From assembly GCF_900109365.1 (NCBI RefSeq), contig NZ_FNZR01000002.1, positions 62,001 through 126,000 on the forward strand: 64,000 bases of DNA, read 5' to 3'. Made by a program: the position numbers and the translations under genes. This DNA is from Parapedobacter koreensis. Its GTDB lineage: Bacteria > Bacteroidota > Bacteroidia > Sphingobacteriales > Sphingobacteriaceae. Under the pieces are notes generated by a model that made no database searches, had not been told where the DNA came from, and was given only the letters and a program-made list of their open reading frames with translations. Shown here piece by piece: positions 26,032 to 35,027 of this stretch; the stretch's first letter is position 1, and each line of letters opens with the position of its first letter.

Positions 26032-27573
26032 ATGATAAAGCCAAAAAATATATTGATTTTAGCTTCATTATTGGGATGTGCTTTTATCCCGGCCCACGCG
26101 CAATCGTTAGATGAATTCCTGCGGTTTTCACAACCCGAACAGGGTGCGTCGGCACGTTTCAAAGCGTTGGGAAATGCCCAAACTGCGCTTGGTGGTGATC
26201 TCAGCTCTGTTTCGGGAAACCCTGCCGGCCTTGGATTTTTTGGACAGTCAGACATCGGTTTGTCTTTTGACTTTAGCAGCGATGTCAATAAGGCGCTTTA
26301 CTTCGGCACCAATAGCAGCAATAATGCCGACAAGTTTGCCATCAACCAAGCCGCGGCTGTCTTCCACATCCCTACCCGAAAGGCCAGGGGCAGCAACCTT
26401 TCAACAGGCTGGTTAAATTTCAATATCGGTGTCGGTTATCACCAGACGAACAACTTCCACTCCACACTGGGATTTACAGGAGTAAACAATGAAAGCAGCT
26501 ACGGCGACTTCATGGCGCTTGAGGATGGCTTCCTCCTCGGCGATATCGGGTGGCAATTCGGCATGGTTGATGAAAATGCCAGTGGCCAGCTCATTCCAAT
26601 GACCACCTTAGACGACGTGCAAACAGCATATTACCGTGAAAAAGGCCACCAATCCGAAACTAACCTTTCCTTTGGAGCCAACTATTCAAATCAACTTTAT
26701 ATCGGTGCAAGCGTCGGCTTCACCCGCATCAACAACCGCATGAACAGGCTGTTTATGGAAGACGGAGCAATCATGGATTATGGTTATATCTATAGCCAAA
26801 ATCCCAACTCGCGCTTTGTCAATCCCAGCAACAGCGATTATGAATTGTACAACCCGCTACTAGAATCTGAATATGCGTTCGATGATGAATACTGGTCCAA
26901 TACCAGCGGAAATGGTTTCAACGCCAAGCTTGGCGTGATTTTCAAACCCATTCCGCAAGTGCAAATCGGCCTTTCAGCGACCACGCCCACCTGGTATAGC
27001 CTCACCAATGACTACGAAGATTATTTTGGCATCACCAATTACCTTACAGACGGTACGGATAGCTTTGATGAAAACCCCAGCGAACCGGTGTATTACGACT
27101 ATAACCTACGTACGCCATACAAACTAAGCGGTGGCTTGGCTTATATCTTTGGCGATGGGCTTCTGAGTGCAGACATTGATTATGTCGACTATGCCAGCAT
27201 GTCCATGTCATCTTCTGATGCATCTTATGATAGCGAATTTAACGATGGGATAGCAAACACGTATTCCAGTGCAGTCAACTTCAGAATTGGCGGTGAATAC
27301 TTGATTGCACCACAGCTAATGGTCAGGGCCGGATACGGATATACCGGCAGTCCTTATAGCGATGAAAGCATCGATTACACCGGACAAACAGTTTCTGGAG
27401 GCTTGGGCTACCGTATCAACAATGTTTATGTGGATCTGACCTACCAAAATTTCCAACGGAGTTACAACATGAGTCCCTACGTATTGGATGACGCAGCGGG
27501 CCTATACAGCCCTGTCGCTGAAGTGAAAAATCAACGGCACAACGTATTGTTGTCCATAGGATTAAAGTTTTAA
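26032..27573 (+). CDS. FadL/OmpP1/TodX-family outer-membrane protein
   Basis: This 513-residue protein has a signal peptide (ILILASLLGCAFIPAHAQ) followed by the plug-like start RFSQPEQGASARFKALGNAQ and GGDLSSVSGNPAGLGF (about 55-70), typical of the hydrophobic-compound channel family. It ends NVLLSIGLKF, a beta-barrel C terminus. Bacteroidota members are often labelled hemin receptors without proof. It may carry hydrophobic molecules across the outer membrane. It is alone, with a bidirectional terminator facing dps. Confidence 0.85.
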   Translation: MIKPKNILILASLLGCAFIPAHAQSLDEFLRFSQPEQGASARFKALGNAQTALGGDLSSVSGNPAGLGFFGQSDIGLSFDFSSDVNKALYFGTNSSNNADKFAINQAAAVFHIPTRKARGSNLSTGWLNFNIGVGYHQTNNFHSTLGFTGVNNESSYGDFMALEDGFLLGDIGWQFGMVDENASGQLIPMTTLDDVQTAYYREKGHQSETNLSFGANYSNQLYIGASVGFTRINNRMNRLFMEDGAIMDYGYIYSQNPNSRFVNPSNSDYELYNPLLESEYAFDDEYWSNTSGNGFNAKLGVIFKPIPQVQIGLSATTPTWYSLTNDYEDYFGITNYLTDGTDSFDENPSEPVYYDYNLRTPYKLSGGLAYIFGDGLLSADIDYVDYASMSMSSSDASYDSEFNDGIANTYSSAVNFRIGGEYLIAPQLMVRAGYGYTGSPYSDESIDYTGQTVSGGLGYRINNVYVDLTYQNFQRSYNMSPYVLDDAAGLYSPVAEVKNQRHNVLLSIGLKF

Positions 27574-27579
27574 CGCAAA

Positions 27580-27616
27580 AAAGGCCTGTCTGGATTTCAT
27601 TTCCAAACAGGCCTTT
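27580..27616. terminator. Bidirectional terminator between the FadL-like gene and dps
   Basis: Arms 27580-27594 and 27602-27616 (core AAAGGCCTGT / ACAGGCCTTT) form a 15-bp stem with one mismatch. It lies between two convergent genes, with A and T runs on either side. Confidence 0.8.
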
Positions 27617-27633
27617 CTTACCCTTACCTTACA

Positions 27634-28113
27634 TCAAGCCTTATTCACGAAAGCTGTGAGCATCCAATTTTGTTTCTCATTGAATTGCATAAAGGCATTG
27701 ACCATATCATTCGTGCCTTCATCTTCCGCTTCAGAGGTAATTTCAAGCAAATCGCGCTGCATGGCGATAAGCGCCTCCAAATCGCCAATAATGGCCTTCA
27801 CCATATCGACATCTTTCATGCCTATTGTATCCACTTCCTTGATCTCCGCATTGCTTACGTAGTCCTTGAACGTGCTGAACGGCGATTTGCCCAACGTGAG
27901 GATACGCTCAGCCAATTCGTCAATAGTCGTCAAAGCATTCGTATATAGTTCTTCAAATTTAGCATGCAGGGTAAAAAAATGGCTACCACGGACATTCCAA
28001 TGGCATCCCCGCAACTTCTGGTAATGAATATGGTAATTGGCCAACAGATCATTCAAATGATCAACGACGGGTCTCAGTTTCTTCTCTTCTAAACTAATTG
28101 CTTTTGGGTTCAT
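27634..28113 (-). CDS. dps: Dps-family ferritin-like protein
   Basis: This 159-residue four-helix protein has the inter-subunit ferroxidase site in KLRGCHWNVRGSHFFTLHAK and FEELYTNALTTIDELAERI (about 37-75): His, His, Asp and Glu positions are all present. Dps dodecamers store iron, use up hydrogen peroxide and protect DNA in starvation. It is a single-gene unit. No peroxide-regulator site was recognised upstream, where the gap is AT-rich. Confidence 0.95.
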   Translation of the reverse strand: MNPKAISLEEKKLRPVVDHLNDLLANYHIHYQKLRGCHWNVRGSHFFTLHAKFEELYTNALTTIDELAERILTLGKSPFSTFKDYVSNAEIKEVDTIGMKDVDMVKAIIGDLEALIAMQRDLLEITSEAEDEGTNDMVNAFMQFNEKQNWMLTAFVNKA

Positions 28114-28172
28114 GATGTTAAAAATTTATACGTCTCTAAAACAGCGAAAGCTACAAAAAGTTTACGAGGGCA

Positions 28173-29519
28173 TCATAACGCACGCTTCTTTCTGACAAAA
28201 AGATTATAGTTTTCATGCTTCTCTACATAGACCTCTTCACCAATGTCAATAAAACCATCCAGTGCCACAGCATCGTACCATTTGCCATCTATCTCCACTT
28301 TGCCGGATGGGCGGAGTACGGTCTTGGCTTTCCCTTCCTTATTGACCAATGCTGTATTCGTTCGCGATGATGTGTAGCCCTCCTGCGAACGTTGTTCGTC
28401 CTGCAACACCAACCGCTGGAAGGCCCTGGTTTTCAACAAACTCTTACCAAAAATAACCATTGCCACAGTAGCTATCACCATAGAAGCGATGACCAACAAA
28501 AACGAATTGAACAACATACCCGGTTCGCTGATTGAAAAATTAAAATAATCATTAGCGACCATGCTGAACGCTAATCCACATACCAAACAGATAATGCCTA
28601 ATATCCCCGCCACCCCGAAGCCGGGGATGACAAACAATTCCAGCAATATCAACACCACCCCCCCAATGAACAAAGCGATTTCCCAGTTGTCGGCCAGTCC
28701 CTGAATATATAACGGCGCAAAGAAAAGTACCGCAGCGATAACAGCAACCACCAATGCAAACCCAACACCTGGTGTTTGCATTTCAAAGTAAATCCCCCCG
28801 ATGATAAGCAGCATCAATATGCCACTGACTGCCGGATTGATGAGAAAAGCGATAATCCGGTCAGTAGCTGTGACCTGATGTACGGTGATCTGCGGCGCGT
28901 TTATTCCTTCGGCAGCCAGTACAGCATCCACCGATGCCACTTCGGCTTCCGCCAATCCGATATTTACCGCTTCGGATGATGTCAGTGTAAGCACTTTGCC
29001 TGCAGGTTTGACATTGGGCACATCCACGTCGGGATCCACAAACGCTTCAGCTACTTTTGGATCACGCCCCGTGGCTTCGGCTGTTGCCCGCATCAGGCCC
29101 CGCATATAAGATTGGTGCTTCTCGGGCAATACCTGTCCCGATTGGTCAACCACGCTGGCTGCTCCGATGCTTGAGCCCTTGCTCATATATATGCGATCAG
29201 TGGCTAATGCGATCAACGCTCCGGCAGATGCGGCATTGTGGTTGATGAAAACCGCTGTTTCAAGGGGTGAATCCAATATCCGCACACGGATCGAGTCAGC
29301 AAAGTTGACCATGCCGCCGAAGGTATTCATCTCTATCAGCACCATGTCCGCCTTGGCTGCTTCGGCTTTTGTAAATGCATTCTTGACTGTCCGCCAAGCG
29401 TTAGGCCCTATATCCTCCTTTAAGTCAAACTGATAGACCTGCTGTGCATGCACAGCAAAAGCAACACCTATCAACCATGCGATGAGTGATGTCAAACCGA
29501 ATAATTTCTTTATCGGCAT
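28173..29519 (-). CDS. NfeD-family membrane serine protease (ClpP-class)
   Basis: This 448-residue protein has a signal peptide (LTSLIAWLIGVAFAVHA) and a ClpP-like protease domain (about 25-200). The motif NTFGGMVNFADSIR and the catalytic Ser in NHNAASAGALIALATD are visible, with the Lys in YMSKGSSIGAA. Several membrane helices follow (about 225-380), then a C-terminal NfeD OB-fold (GKAKTVLRPSGKVEIDGKWY). Relatives cleave stomatin-like proteins in the membrane. No stomatin gene is adjacent. The frame is open to 29675, but the ATG at 29519 (MPIKKLFG) gives a proper signal peptide. Confidence 0.92.
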   Translation of the reverse strand: MPIKKLFGLTSLIAWLIGVAFAVHAQQVYQFDLKEDIGPNAWRTVKNAFTKAEAAKADMVLIEMNTFGGMVNFADSIRVRILDSPLETAVFINHNAASAGALIALATDRIYMSKGSSIGAASVVDQSGQVLPEKHQSYMRGLMRATAEATGRDPKVAEAFVDPDVDVPNVKPAGKVLTLTSSEAVNIGLAEAEVASVDAVLAAEGINAPQITVHQVTATDRIIAFLINPAVSGILMLLIIGGIYFEMQTPGVGFALVVAVIAAVLFFAPLYIQGLADNWEIALFIGGVVLILLELFVIPGFGVAGILGIICLVCGLAFSMVANDYFNFSISEPGMLFNSFLLVIASMVIATVAMVIFGKSLLKTRAFQRLVLQDEQRSQEGYTSSRTNTALVNKEGKAKTVLRPSGKVEIDGKWYDAVALDGFIDIGEEVYVEKHENYNLFVRKKRAL

Positions 29520-29568
29520 TTTTTTGCACATATCATTTAAAACCTCATAATTTTGAATGGTCGTAATC

Positions 29569-30321
29569 ATGGATAAATATACATTAAAAACTGCATTCCG
29601 AAAAAGTTTTTTGGGCCTCATCTGGCGCATCGAAGTCGATGCAGCCAACAGCATATTCGCCGTGGAGTCGCGCAACCAGGATAACGGTAATCCTGCATTT
29701 TCCGCCCTTGACTACACGACAGGCCAATCCCTGCTACACGAAATGCCTTACGGCGATCGGCATTGGACCTTGGCCGGAATTACCGACGGCAAGCTGATCT
29801 TGCGGGCTTTTGCCCCGGATAGTCCGGATAGTCCCGGCATTGCGTGCGTGGATGCATTTACAGGCAAGCTACGGTGGGAGCAGTTCAATTATACGCTGGT
29901 AAACATCGGCAACCGGCAACTTACCGTCCGGCATCGCAACTTCGCCGGCGGCTATGAGCAATACCTCGACCTGGCCAATGGAAATTTAACACAATTTAAC
30001 ATTTCCGCCAATAAACCTATCGGCCCCGATATCGTCATACCCCAAACATACACGGGTGAAATTCCTATGTTGTTAGATTACGCTGCCTATGGCGACATTT
30101 TTTATTGCCAAACCGGGGCAAAGCACGTTTGGGCGTTCCACGAAAAAGATCGCCAGACATTCCGTGTCAGATTAGTTGTATCCAATGGGTTAACTATTTT
30201 GGCTGATACGATAATTTTAACAAATTTAGCTAAGATGATACCGGAATTATTCTTTATGATCGACCAGTTGCTTTTCATAATTGGCGATAATAAACAAGAA
30301 ATTGTTTCGTATTTAGTATAA
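29569..30321 (+). CDS. DUF4905-like protein
   Basis: This is a 250-residue soluble protein with no signal. It has repeated beta-strand stretches with Trp, such as GLIWRIEVDAANSIFAVESR, DRHWTLAGITDGKLILRAF and TGKLRWEQFNYTLV, like blades of a beta-propeller. I believe it is the DUF4905 family of Bacteroidota, of unknown function. An upstream ATG at 29557 is also in frame. It is divergent from nfeD and is followed by the LysM gene after 18 bp. Confidence 0.6.
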   Translation: MDKYTLKTAFRKSFLGLIWRIEVDAANSIFAVESRNQDNGNPAFSALDYTTGQSLLHEMPYGDRHWTLAGITDGKLILRAFAPDSPDSPGIACVDAFTGKLRWEQFNYTLVNIGNRQLTVRHRNFAGGYEQYLDLANGNLTQFNISANKPIGPDIVIPQTYTGEIPMLLDYAAYGDIFYCQTGAKHVWAFHEKDRQTFRVRLVVSNGLTILADTIILTNLAKMIPELFFMIDQLLFIIGDNKQEIVSYLV

Positions 30322-30339
30322 TTGCAACGAATTTTTAAT

Positions 30340-31272
30340 ATGGACATTACATATCAGGCAACCTATCTATATCGTGCATCATTTTTTGTGGTTGTATTCT
30401 TGGGCTGCTGCAGCTTCTCACTAAAGGCCGCGTCGGAAAAGACGGATTCCATACGTGTCACACATGAAAATGGCAAAAAAATCATTATCCATCAATTGGA
30501 AGCCAAGGAAACATACTATGGATTGAGCAGGCAATATGGTATACCGGTTAAGCAAATTATTGCAGCAAATGGCAATAAACCACTGAAAGTCGGTGACACG
30601 CTGCGTATTCCTACCGACATGCCCAGTAGTGTAACTACCGATAATGTGGCAGCGACCAGCAGTAAAGAAATCGCTGCTGAAGCTACCACTCAGCCAACAC
30701 CCCCGCCGGTATTGTCACAAGACGAGTATACCGCCTATAAGGTCGGCAATGGTGAAACACTCTTCACCATTTCCAAACGGTTTATTATTTCTATTGAAAG
30801 CATCAAACGGGCAAATGGGCTCACCAATGACACGGTGAAAGCAGGCACAGTCCTTAAAATACCGAATAAGGAACTTCCTCCTCCGGCCCCCACAGTAAGC
30901 CAACTTATTGCCGTCGGGGATTCTTCGGCTACGGCAGCCTCAGCTGACCAAATGGTCATACCCGAAAACAGATACGGCATCCGCGAGATGACCGAAAAGG
31001 GAATCGGTGTATGGATAGAAGATCTCAACCAAGGGGCAGGCAGCATGTTGGCGTTGCACAAAACCGCACCCATAGGTACCGTGGTCAAAATCACCAATCC
31101 GATGACGAATCGCACGGCACTAATCAAGGTAGTAGGCAAATTTGCAGAAACCGCAGAGACGAAAGACGCCATTATTGTTGTTTCAAAATCAGCAGCATCG
31201 CTCATCGGCGTATTAGACAGACGCTTCCAAGTGGAACTTTCCTACGGTACCCCGAATGACACCAACAACTAA
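30340..31272 (+). CDS. LysM and RlpA-like (double-psi beta-barrel) cell-wall protein
   Basis: This 310-residue exported protein has a hydrophobic N terminus (ASFFVVVFLGCCSFSLKA). Two LysM peptidoglycan-binding domains are visible: HQLEAKETYYGLSRQYGIPV with the end VGDTLRIPT, and YKVGNGETLFTISKRF with the end AGTVLKIPN. A C-terminal double-psi beta-barrel domain holds LHKTAPIGTVVKITNP, like RlpA. RlpA proteins bind or cleave denuded glycan at division sites. The catalytic Asp/His pair of lytic RlpA is not clear. Start is ATG at 30340, not TTG at 30322. It overlaps the next gene by 17 bp. Confidence 0.85.
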   Translation: MDITYQATYLYRASFFVVVFLGCCSFSLKAASEKTDSIRVTHENGKKIIIHQLEAKETYYGLSRQYGIPVKQIIAANGNKPLKVGDTLRIPTDMPSSVTTDNVAATSSKEIAAEATTQPTPPPVLSQDEYTAYKVGNGETLFTISKRFIISIESIKRANGLTNDTVKAGTVLKIPNKELPPPAPTVSQLIAVGDSSATAASADQMVIPENRYGIREMTEKGIGVWIEDLNQGAGSMLALHKTAPIGTVVKITNPMTNRTALIKVVGKFAETAETKDAIIVVSKSAASLIGVLDRRFQVELSYGTPNDTNN

Positions 31273-31897
31273 CGCGCCTTATGTCATCGGCATCGCGGGG
31301 AGCAGCGGATCGGGTAAAACATTCTTCCTGAATTGTTTCCTCAATCATTTTGCTCCGCATGAAATAGCGCTTATCTCACAAGACGACTATTACATCCCTG
31401 CCCATACCAAGACGCAGGAGGAAAACAAGCTGTACAACTTTGATCTGCCCACAGCGATTGACAGGCCAGCATTTTCCAAAAACATTGCCGCCTTATTCAG
31501 CGGCCAGACCATTTACCGGGAAGAGTATACATTCAATAACCAAGCACTGAAACCAAAGCTGCTAGAGACCAAGCCCGCGCCCGTTTTGATCATTGAAGGG
31601 TTGTTTATTTTTTATTATGAGGAAGTGAATGCCCTGCTCAATCACCGTATTTTCCTGCATGCCGAAGAAGACATTGCTTTGCAAAGGCGCTTGAGACGGG
31701 ATCTGATAGAACGCGGCTATAATGAAGAAGACGTGCGATATAAATGGGTAAACCATGTGATGCCTGCCTACCGGCAATACCTCTTGCCTTTCCGGGATCA
31801 ATGTGATCGCATTATTATTAATAATACGGATGATCCGGCCCCCATTGTCGCTATCACGGATGAGATTTCTGCCGAATTGCGCACTAAAGCCCTTTAA
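31256..31897 (+). CDS. Uridine kinase-like P-loop kinase
   Basis: This 213-residue protein has Walker A GSSGSGKT at 15-22, the SQDDYY motif (about 42-47) and FDLPTAIDRP (about 62-71). All are characteristic of the uridine kinase/phosphoribulokinase family, with a lid-like LRRDLIERGY. It probably phosphorylates a nucleoside or similar small molecule. It is shorter and more divergent than E. coli Udk, so substrate is uncertain. It starts inside the end of the LysM gene and is convergent, with a 4-bp overlap, with the CoA-transferase B subunit. Confidence 0.85.
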   Translation: MTPTTNAPYVIGIAGSSGSGKTFFLNCFLNHFAPHEIALISQDDYYIPAHTKTQEENKLYNFDLPTAIDRPAFSKNIAALFSGQTIYREEYTFNNQALKPKLLETKPAPVLIIEGLFIFYYEEVNALLNHRIFLHAEEDIALQRRLRRDLIERGYNEEDVRYKWVNHVMPAYRQYLLPFRDQCDRIIINNTDDPAPIVAITDEISAELRTKAL

Positions 31898-32553
31898 AGC
31901 CGCATTTCAGGGATATCTCCCGATGCAATGAACCTGCCAGCTGTTGCTTTCCGTATTTCCTCAACGCTCACTCCGGGCGCACGCTCCAGCAACCGGAAAC
32001 CACCATTTTCACTATCCACTTCAAACACCGCCATTTCGGTCACCACTTTCCGGATGCACCGTACACCGGTAAGCGGCAGCGTACATCGGGGCAGCAGCTT
32101 GCTCTCCCCTGCTTTATTGACCTGCTGCATGGCCACGACGATATTTTTGGCCGAAGCGACCAGATCCATGGCTCCACCCATGCCCTTGACCAGCTTTCCC
32201 GGTATTTTCCAATTAGCAATATCGCCATATTCCGATACTTCCATCGCCCCTAAAATGGTCAGGTCTACCTTCTGCGCCCTGATCATCCCAAAACTCATCG
32301 CCGAGTCGAATACTGCCGCACCCGGCGCCATTGTGATGGTCTGCTTGCCTGCATTGATAAGATCGGCATCTTCCTCCCCTTCGTAAGGGAATGGTCCCAT
32401 GCCCAGCAGGCCATTTTCGGACTGGAGCACCACCTGGATACCATCAGGTATAAAATTGGCTACCAGCGTAGGGATACCTATACCTAAATTCACATAATAC
32501 CCATCTTTAATTTCCTGGGCAATGCGTTTAGCTATTCCATTTTTATCCAGCAT
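31894..32553 (-). CDS. 3-oxoacid CoA-transferase subunit B
   Basis: This 219-residue beta subunit has the catalytic glutamate in LQSENGLLGMGPFPYEGEED (about 41-60) and starts with IAKRIAQEIKDGYYVNLGIGIPTL. Other family segments are GGAMDLVASAKN and GVRCIRKVVTEMAVFEV. With subunit A it moves CoA between succinyl-CoA and acetoacetate or related acids. Its start overlaps subunit A by 11 bp, as usual for a tight operon. Confidence 0.94.
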   Translation of the reverse strand: MLDKNGIAKRIAQEIKDGYYVNLGIGIPTLVANFIPDGIQVVLQSENGLLGMGPFPYEGEEDADLINAGKQTITMAPGAAVFDSAMSFGMIRAQKVDLTILGAMEVSEYGDIANWKIPGKLVKGMGGAMDLVASAKNIVVAMQQVNKAGESKLLPRCTLPLTGVRCIRKVVTEMAVFEVDSENGGFRLLERAPGVSVEEIRKATAGRFIASGDIPEMRL

Positions 32554-33280
32554 AATCCACAGCTTTAGCCAAGTTTATCCCTTCACGCTTTCTTATCGTA
32601 CGTTGCTCGATGCGCTTTTCGTAGCCTTGCCCTTGGAAAATGCGGTGTACATAAATACCGGGTGTATGGATATGATCCGGATCCAGCTCCCCCACGACTA
32701 CCAATTCTTCTACCTCCGCTATGGTCATCTTACCCGCCATAGCCATGACTGGATTGAAATTGCGTGCCGTCTTCCGATAGATGAGGTTGCCAGCAGTATC
32801 GCCTTTCCACGCTTTCACAATAGCAAAATCAGCCTCAAAAGCCATTTCCATCACATAGTCCCTGCCCCCGAAATTGCGTACCTCCTTCCCGTCCGCCACT
32901 TCCGTGCCCACACCAGCAGGTGTGAAAATAGCAGGCATGCCGTAGCCTGCGGCAAGGCACCGCGTAGCCAATGTACCCTGCGGAATCAGTTCCACCTCCA
33001 GCTCACCGCTGAGCAGCTGGCGTTCAAACTCGGCATTTTCACCTACATAGGAGGCTATCATTTTCTTGACTTGGTGTTTCTGAAGCATTAGCCCAATGCC
33101 GAAATCATCCACCCCTGCATTGTTTGAAATGCAGGTAAGCCCGGAAATCCCTTGCCTGACAATTTCCTTGATGCAGTTTTCAGGTATACCGCACAAACCA
33201 AAGCCACCCAACATCAGAGTCATACCGTCGGTGATGCCCGCGATAGCCTCCTGAACGTCATTTACTACTTTATTAATCAT
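32543..33280 (-). CDS. 3-oxoacid CoA-transferase subunit A
   Basis: This 245-residue alpha subunit has the glycine-rich MLGGFGLCGIPENCI (about 22-36) for CoA binding and GVGTEVADGKEVRNFGGRDY. It ends KRTIRKREGINLA in family style. It pairs with subunit B for ketone-body or acetoacetate use. No thiolase or hydroxybutyrate dehydrogenase is adjacent, so the physiological substrate cannot be fixed from context. Confidence 0.94.
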   Translation of the reverse strand: MINKVVNDVQEAIAGITDGMTLMLGGFGLCGIPENCIKEIVRQGISGLTCISNNAGVDDFGIGLMLQKHQVKKMIASYVGENAEFERQLLSGELEVELIPQGTLATRCLAAGYGMPAIFTPAGVGTEVADGKEVRNFGGRDYVMEMAFEADFAIVKAWKGDTAGNLIYRKTARNFNPVMAMAGKMTIAEVEELVVVGELDPDHIHTPGIYVHRIFQGQGYEKRIEQRTIRKREGINLAKAVDYAG

Positions 33281-33392
33281 AACCGTTTATACATTGGACA
33301 TTCCCTTAGCCGGGAATGTCCACAAGTTACAAAAGATGCAGTAATCGTCCAAATGCAACCACGCTGCGCATTAAAAATTCCCGTGCTTCTAA

Positions 33393-33424
33393 TTGGAATT
33401 TATCTAAATAAAGCGTTAACTTTG
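33393..33424 (+). promoter_or_regulatory. Promoter TTG-N21-TAACTTTG for the small Cys-rich gene
   Basis: TTG at 33393-33395 and TAACTTTG at 33417-33424. The -7 box ends 7 nt before the ATG at 33432, so the mRNA should have almost no leader. Confidence 0.6.
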
Positions 33425-33431
33425 TGGCGTG

Positions 33432-33605
33432 ATGTATGATGAGCGCCCATTTTTCGTATTGGCAACCACTGAATGTCCGCTGTCCTGTGCGACAGACCCA
33501 CAGACTTTCAAAGGGATGAATCCTTATCTTGCCGGATGCGAGTTCAAAAAATGCTGCAAGAAATATAAACGCGGCAAACGATGCAAGAAATGCCCCAAAG
33601 GCTAA
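33432..33605 (+). CDS. Small Cys-rich basic protein (57 aa)
   Basis: This short gene encodes MYDERPFFVLATTECPLSCA, then a middle with NPYLAGC, and a Lys/Cys-rich tail with CCKKYKRGKRC and CKKCPKG. Seven Cys (about 15, 19, 36, 41, 42, 50, 53) suggest metal binding or disulfides. There is no signal peptide. A good promoter lies directly before the ATG, and codon use looks normal. The last 4 bases overlap the end of the convergent MFS gene. Function is unknown; I think homologues exist in the family but cannot check. Confidence 0.65.
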   Translation: MYDERPFFVLATTECPLSCATDPQTFKGMNPYLAGCEFKKCCKKYKRGKRCKKCPKG

Positions 33606-34840
33606 TCTTCCACAAAATCCAAATCTTTACTGAAACTTTCCTTTAGCTGGCTGAGGGCAAACATCGCTATTGCCGTGAGCAGGAAAATCATGACATAGGC
33701 AGCTGTAATGATGCCAAAATGGCCTACAAAAAACTCAAATAACAACGTAGATGGTATCAGCGCTCCCCGTACGAAATTCGGCACCGTGGTTGTGACCGTA
33801 GCCCGGAGGTTGGTACCGAATTGTTCTGAAGCAATGGTGACAAACGTCGCCCAATAGCCTACCGCAGTGCCCATACAGAATGCTATCCAATGAAAGCGCG
33901 CTTCCGAAAGCCCTTCACTGCTCAAATACCAGATGGCCGTTCCAATCGTAGAAAGCTGAAAAAGGAAGACAACAAGCCGCCTTGACTTGGTCAGCTGCGC
34001 AAACAGCCCCGCAAACACATCGCCTATTGCAATGCCGATATAACCAAAGAGAATACCCCGGCCCGCACTCAATGTAACGGGTGCGTCCAACGCCTTGCCG
34101 AATTCCGGGGCCTGCGTTATTAAAATACCCACCACAAACCATAAGGGTAATCCAATCAGCACACAATACAAATACCGTTTGAAGCGCTCGGCGTTGGTGA
34201 AGAGCATGCTCAGCTTGCCCCTTTCTATGGGCCGGGCGGTCACCTCTTTGAACATACCCGACTCGAATGTGCCCACGCGGAGAATAAGTAGCACCAACCC
34301 CATTCCTCCCCCAACAAAATATGCATTCCGCCAATCAAAAAGCGCCGAAACGTAATACGCGGCCACCGCCCCCAATACACCAACCGACGCCACGATCATC
34401 GTGCCATATCCGCGCTTGCCTTTACTCATGCTTTCGCTAACCAATGTAATACCCGCACCCAGCTCACCTGCCAAACCAATGCCCGCAACAAAGCGAATGA
34501 CCGCATATGTATGGATATCCTGCACGAATCCATTGGCCATATTGGCAGCGGAATATAACAAGATGGAGCCAAACAGCACCTTGACGCGACCAAATTTATC
34601 TCCCAATATCCCCCAGAGTAAGCCACCGAGCAGCAGCCCGCCCATTTGCATATTGAGCACATATTCGCCATCCATGCGCATTTCCGCTTCTGGAATACCG
34701 ATATCCCGGAAGCTTTGCACCCGCACGATAGAGAAAATTACGAGATCATAAATATCGACGAAGTAGCCGAGCGCAGCCACGATAACCAACATCCATACGT
34801 TTTTGGCATTGGATACCTTTAGGTTTTTATCCTTGGTCAT
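33602..34840 (-). CDS. Major facilitator superfamily transporter (metabolite:H+ symporter type)
   Basis: This is a 412-residue protein with about twelve membrane segments. After helix 1 (VWMLVIVAALGYFVDIYDLVI) comes the MFS loop GDKFGRVKV (LLWGILGDKFGR), and FVAGIGLAGELGAGITLVSE is the helix 4-5 motif of the sugar/metabolite porter families. Substrate is unknown. The ATG at 34840 (MTKDKNLKV) is used; upstream sequence to 34948 is open but not protein-like. It has no linked enzyme genes. Confidence 0.88.
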   Translation of the reverse strand: MTKDKNLKVSNAKNVWMLVIVAALGYFVDIYDLVIFSIVRVQSFRDIGIPEAEMRMDGEYVLNMQMGGLLLGGLLWGILGDKFGRVKVLFGSILLYSAANMANGFVQDIHTYAVIRFVAGIGLAGELGAGITLVSESMSKGKRGYGTMIVASVGVLGAVAAYYVSALFDWRNAYFVGGGMGLVLLILRVGTFESGMFKEVTARPIERGKLSMLFTNAERFKRYLYCVLIGLPLWFVVGILITQAPEFGKALDAPVTLSAGRGILFGYIGIAIGDVFAGLFAQLTKSRRLVVFLFQLSTIGTAIWYLSSEGLSEARFHWIAFCMGTAVGYWATFVTIASEQFGTNLRATVTTTVPNFVRGALIPSTLLFEFFVGHFGIITAAYVMIFLLTAIAMFALSQLKESFSKDLDFVED

Positions 34841-35027
34841 TTGAAATAAAATTACCGCGCTAAAATAAAACTTAAATTGAAATCCAGCATATTTCTTCAT
34901 CAAAATTCCGATGGCTCTTAGACTGTTGATTTTCAGGTATGATATCAATCACCTTATACAATAAGCGATGTCATGCGTACGTATTATTTATTACCAGATT
35001 TTCGTGTATATCAAAAATCATAACATC

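Noticed and set aside
34141-34160. Possible recombination or mobile-element boundary near the MFS gene at 33602-34840
   Set aside because: No inverted repeat, direct repeat or transposase fragment was seen; the convergent overlap with the small Cys-rich gene looks normal.
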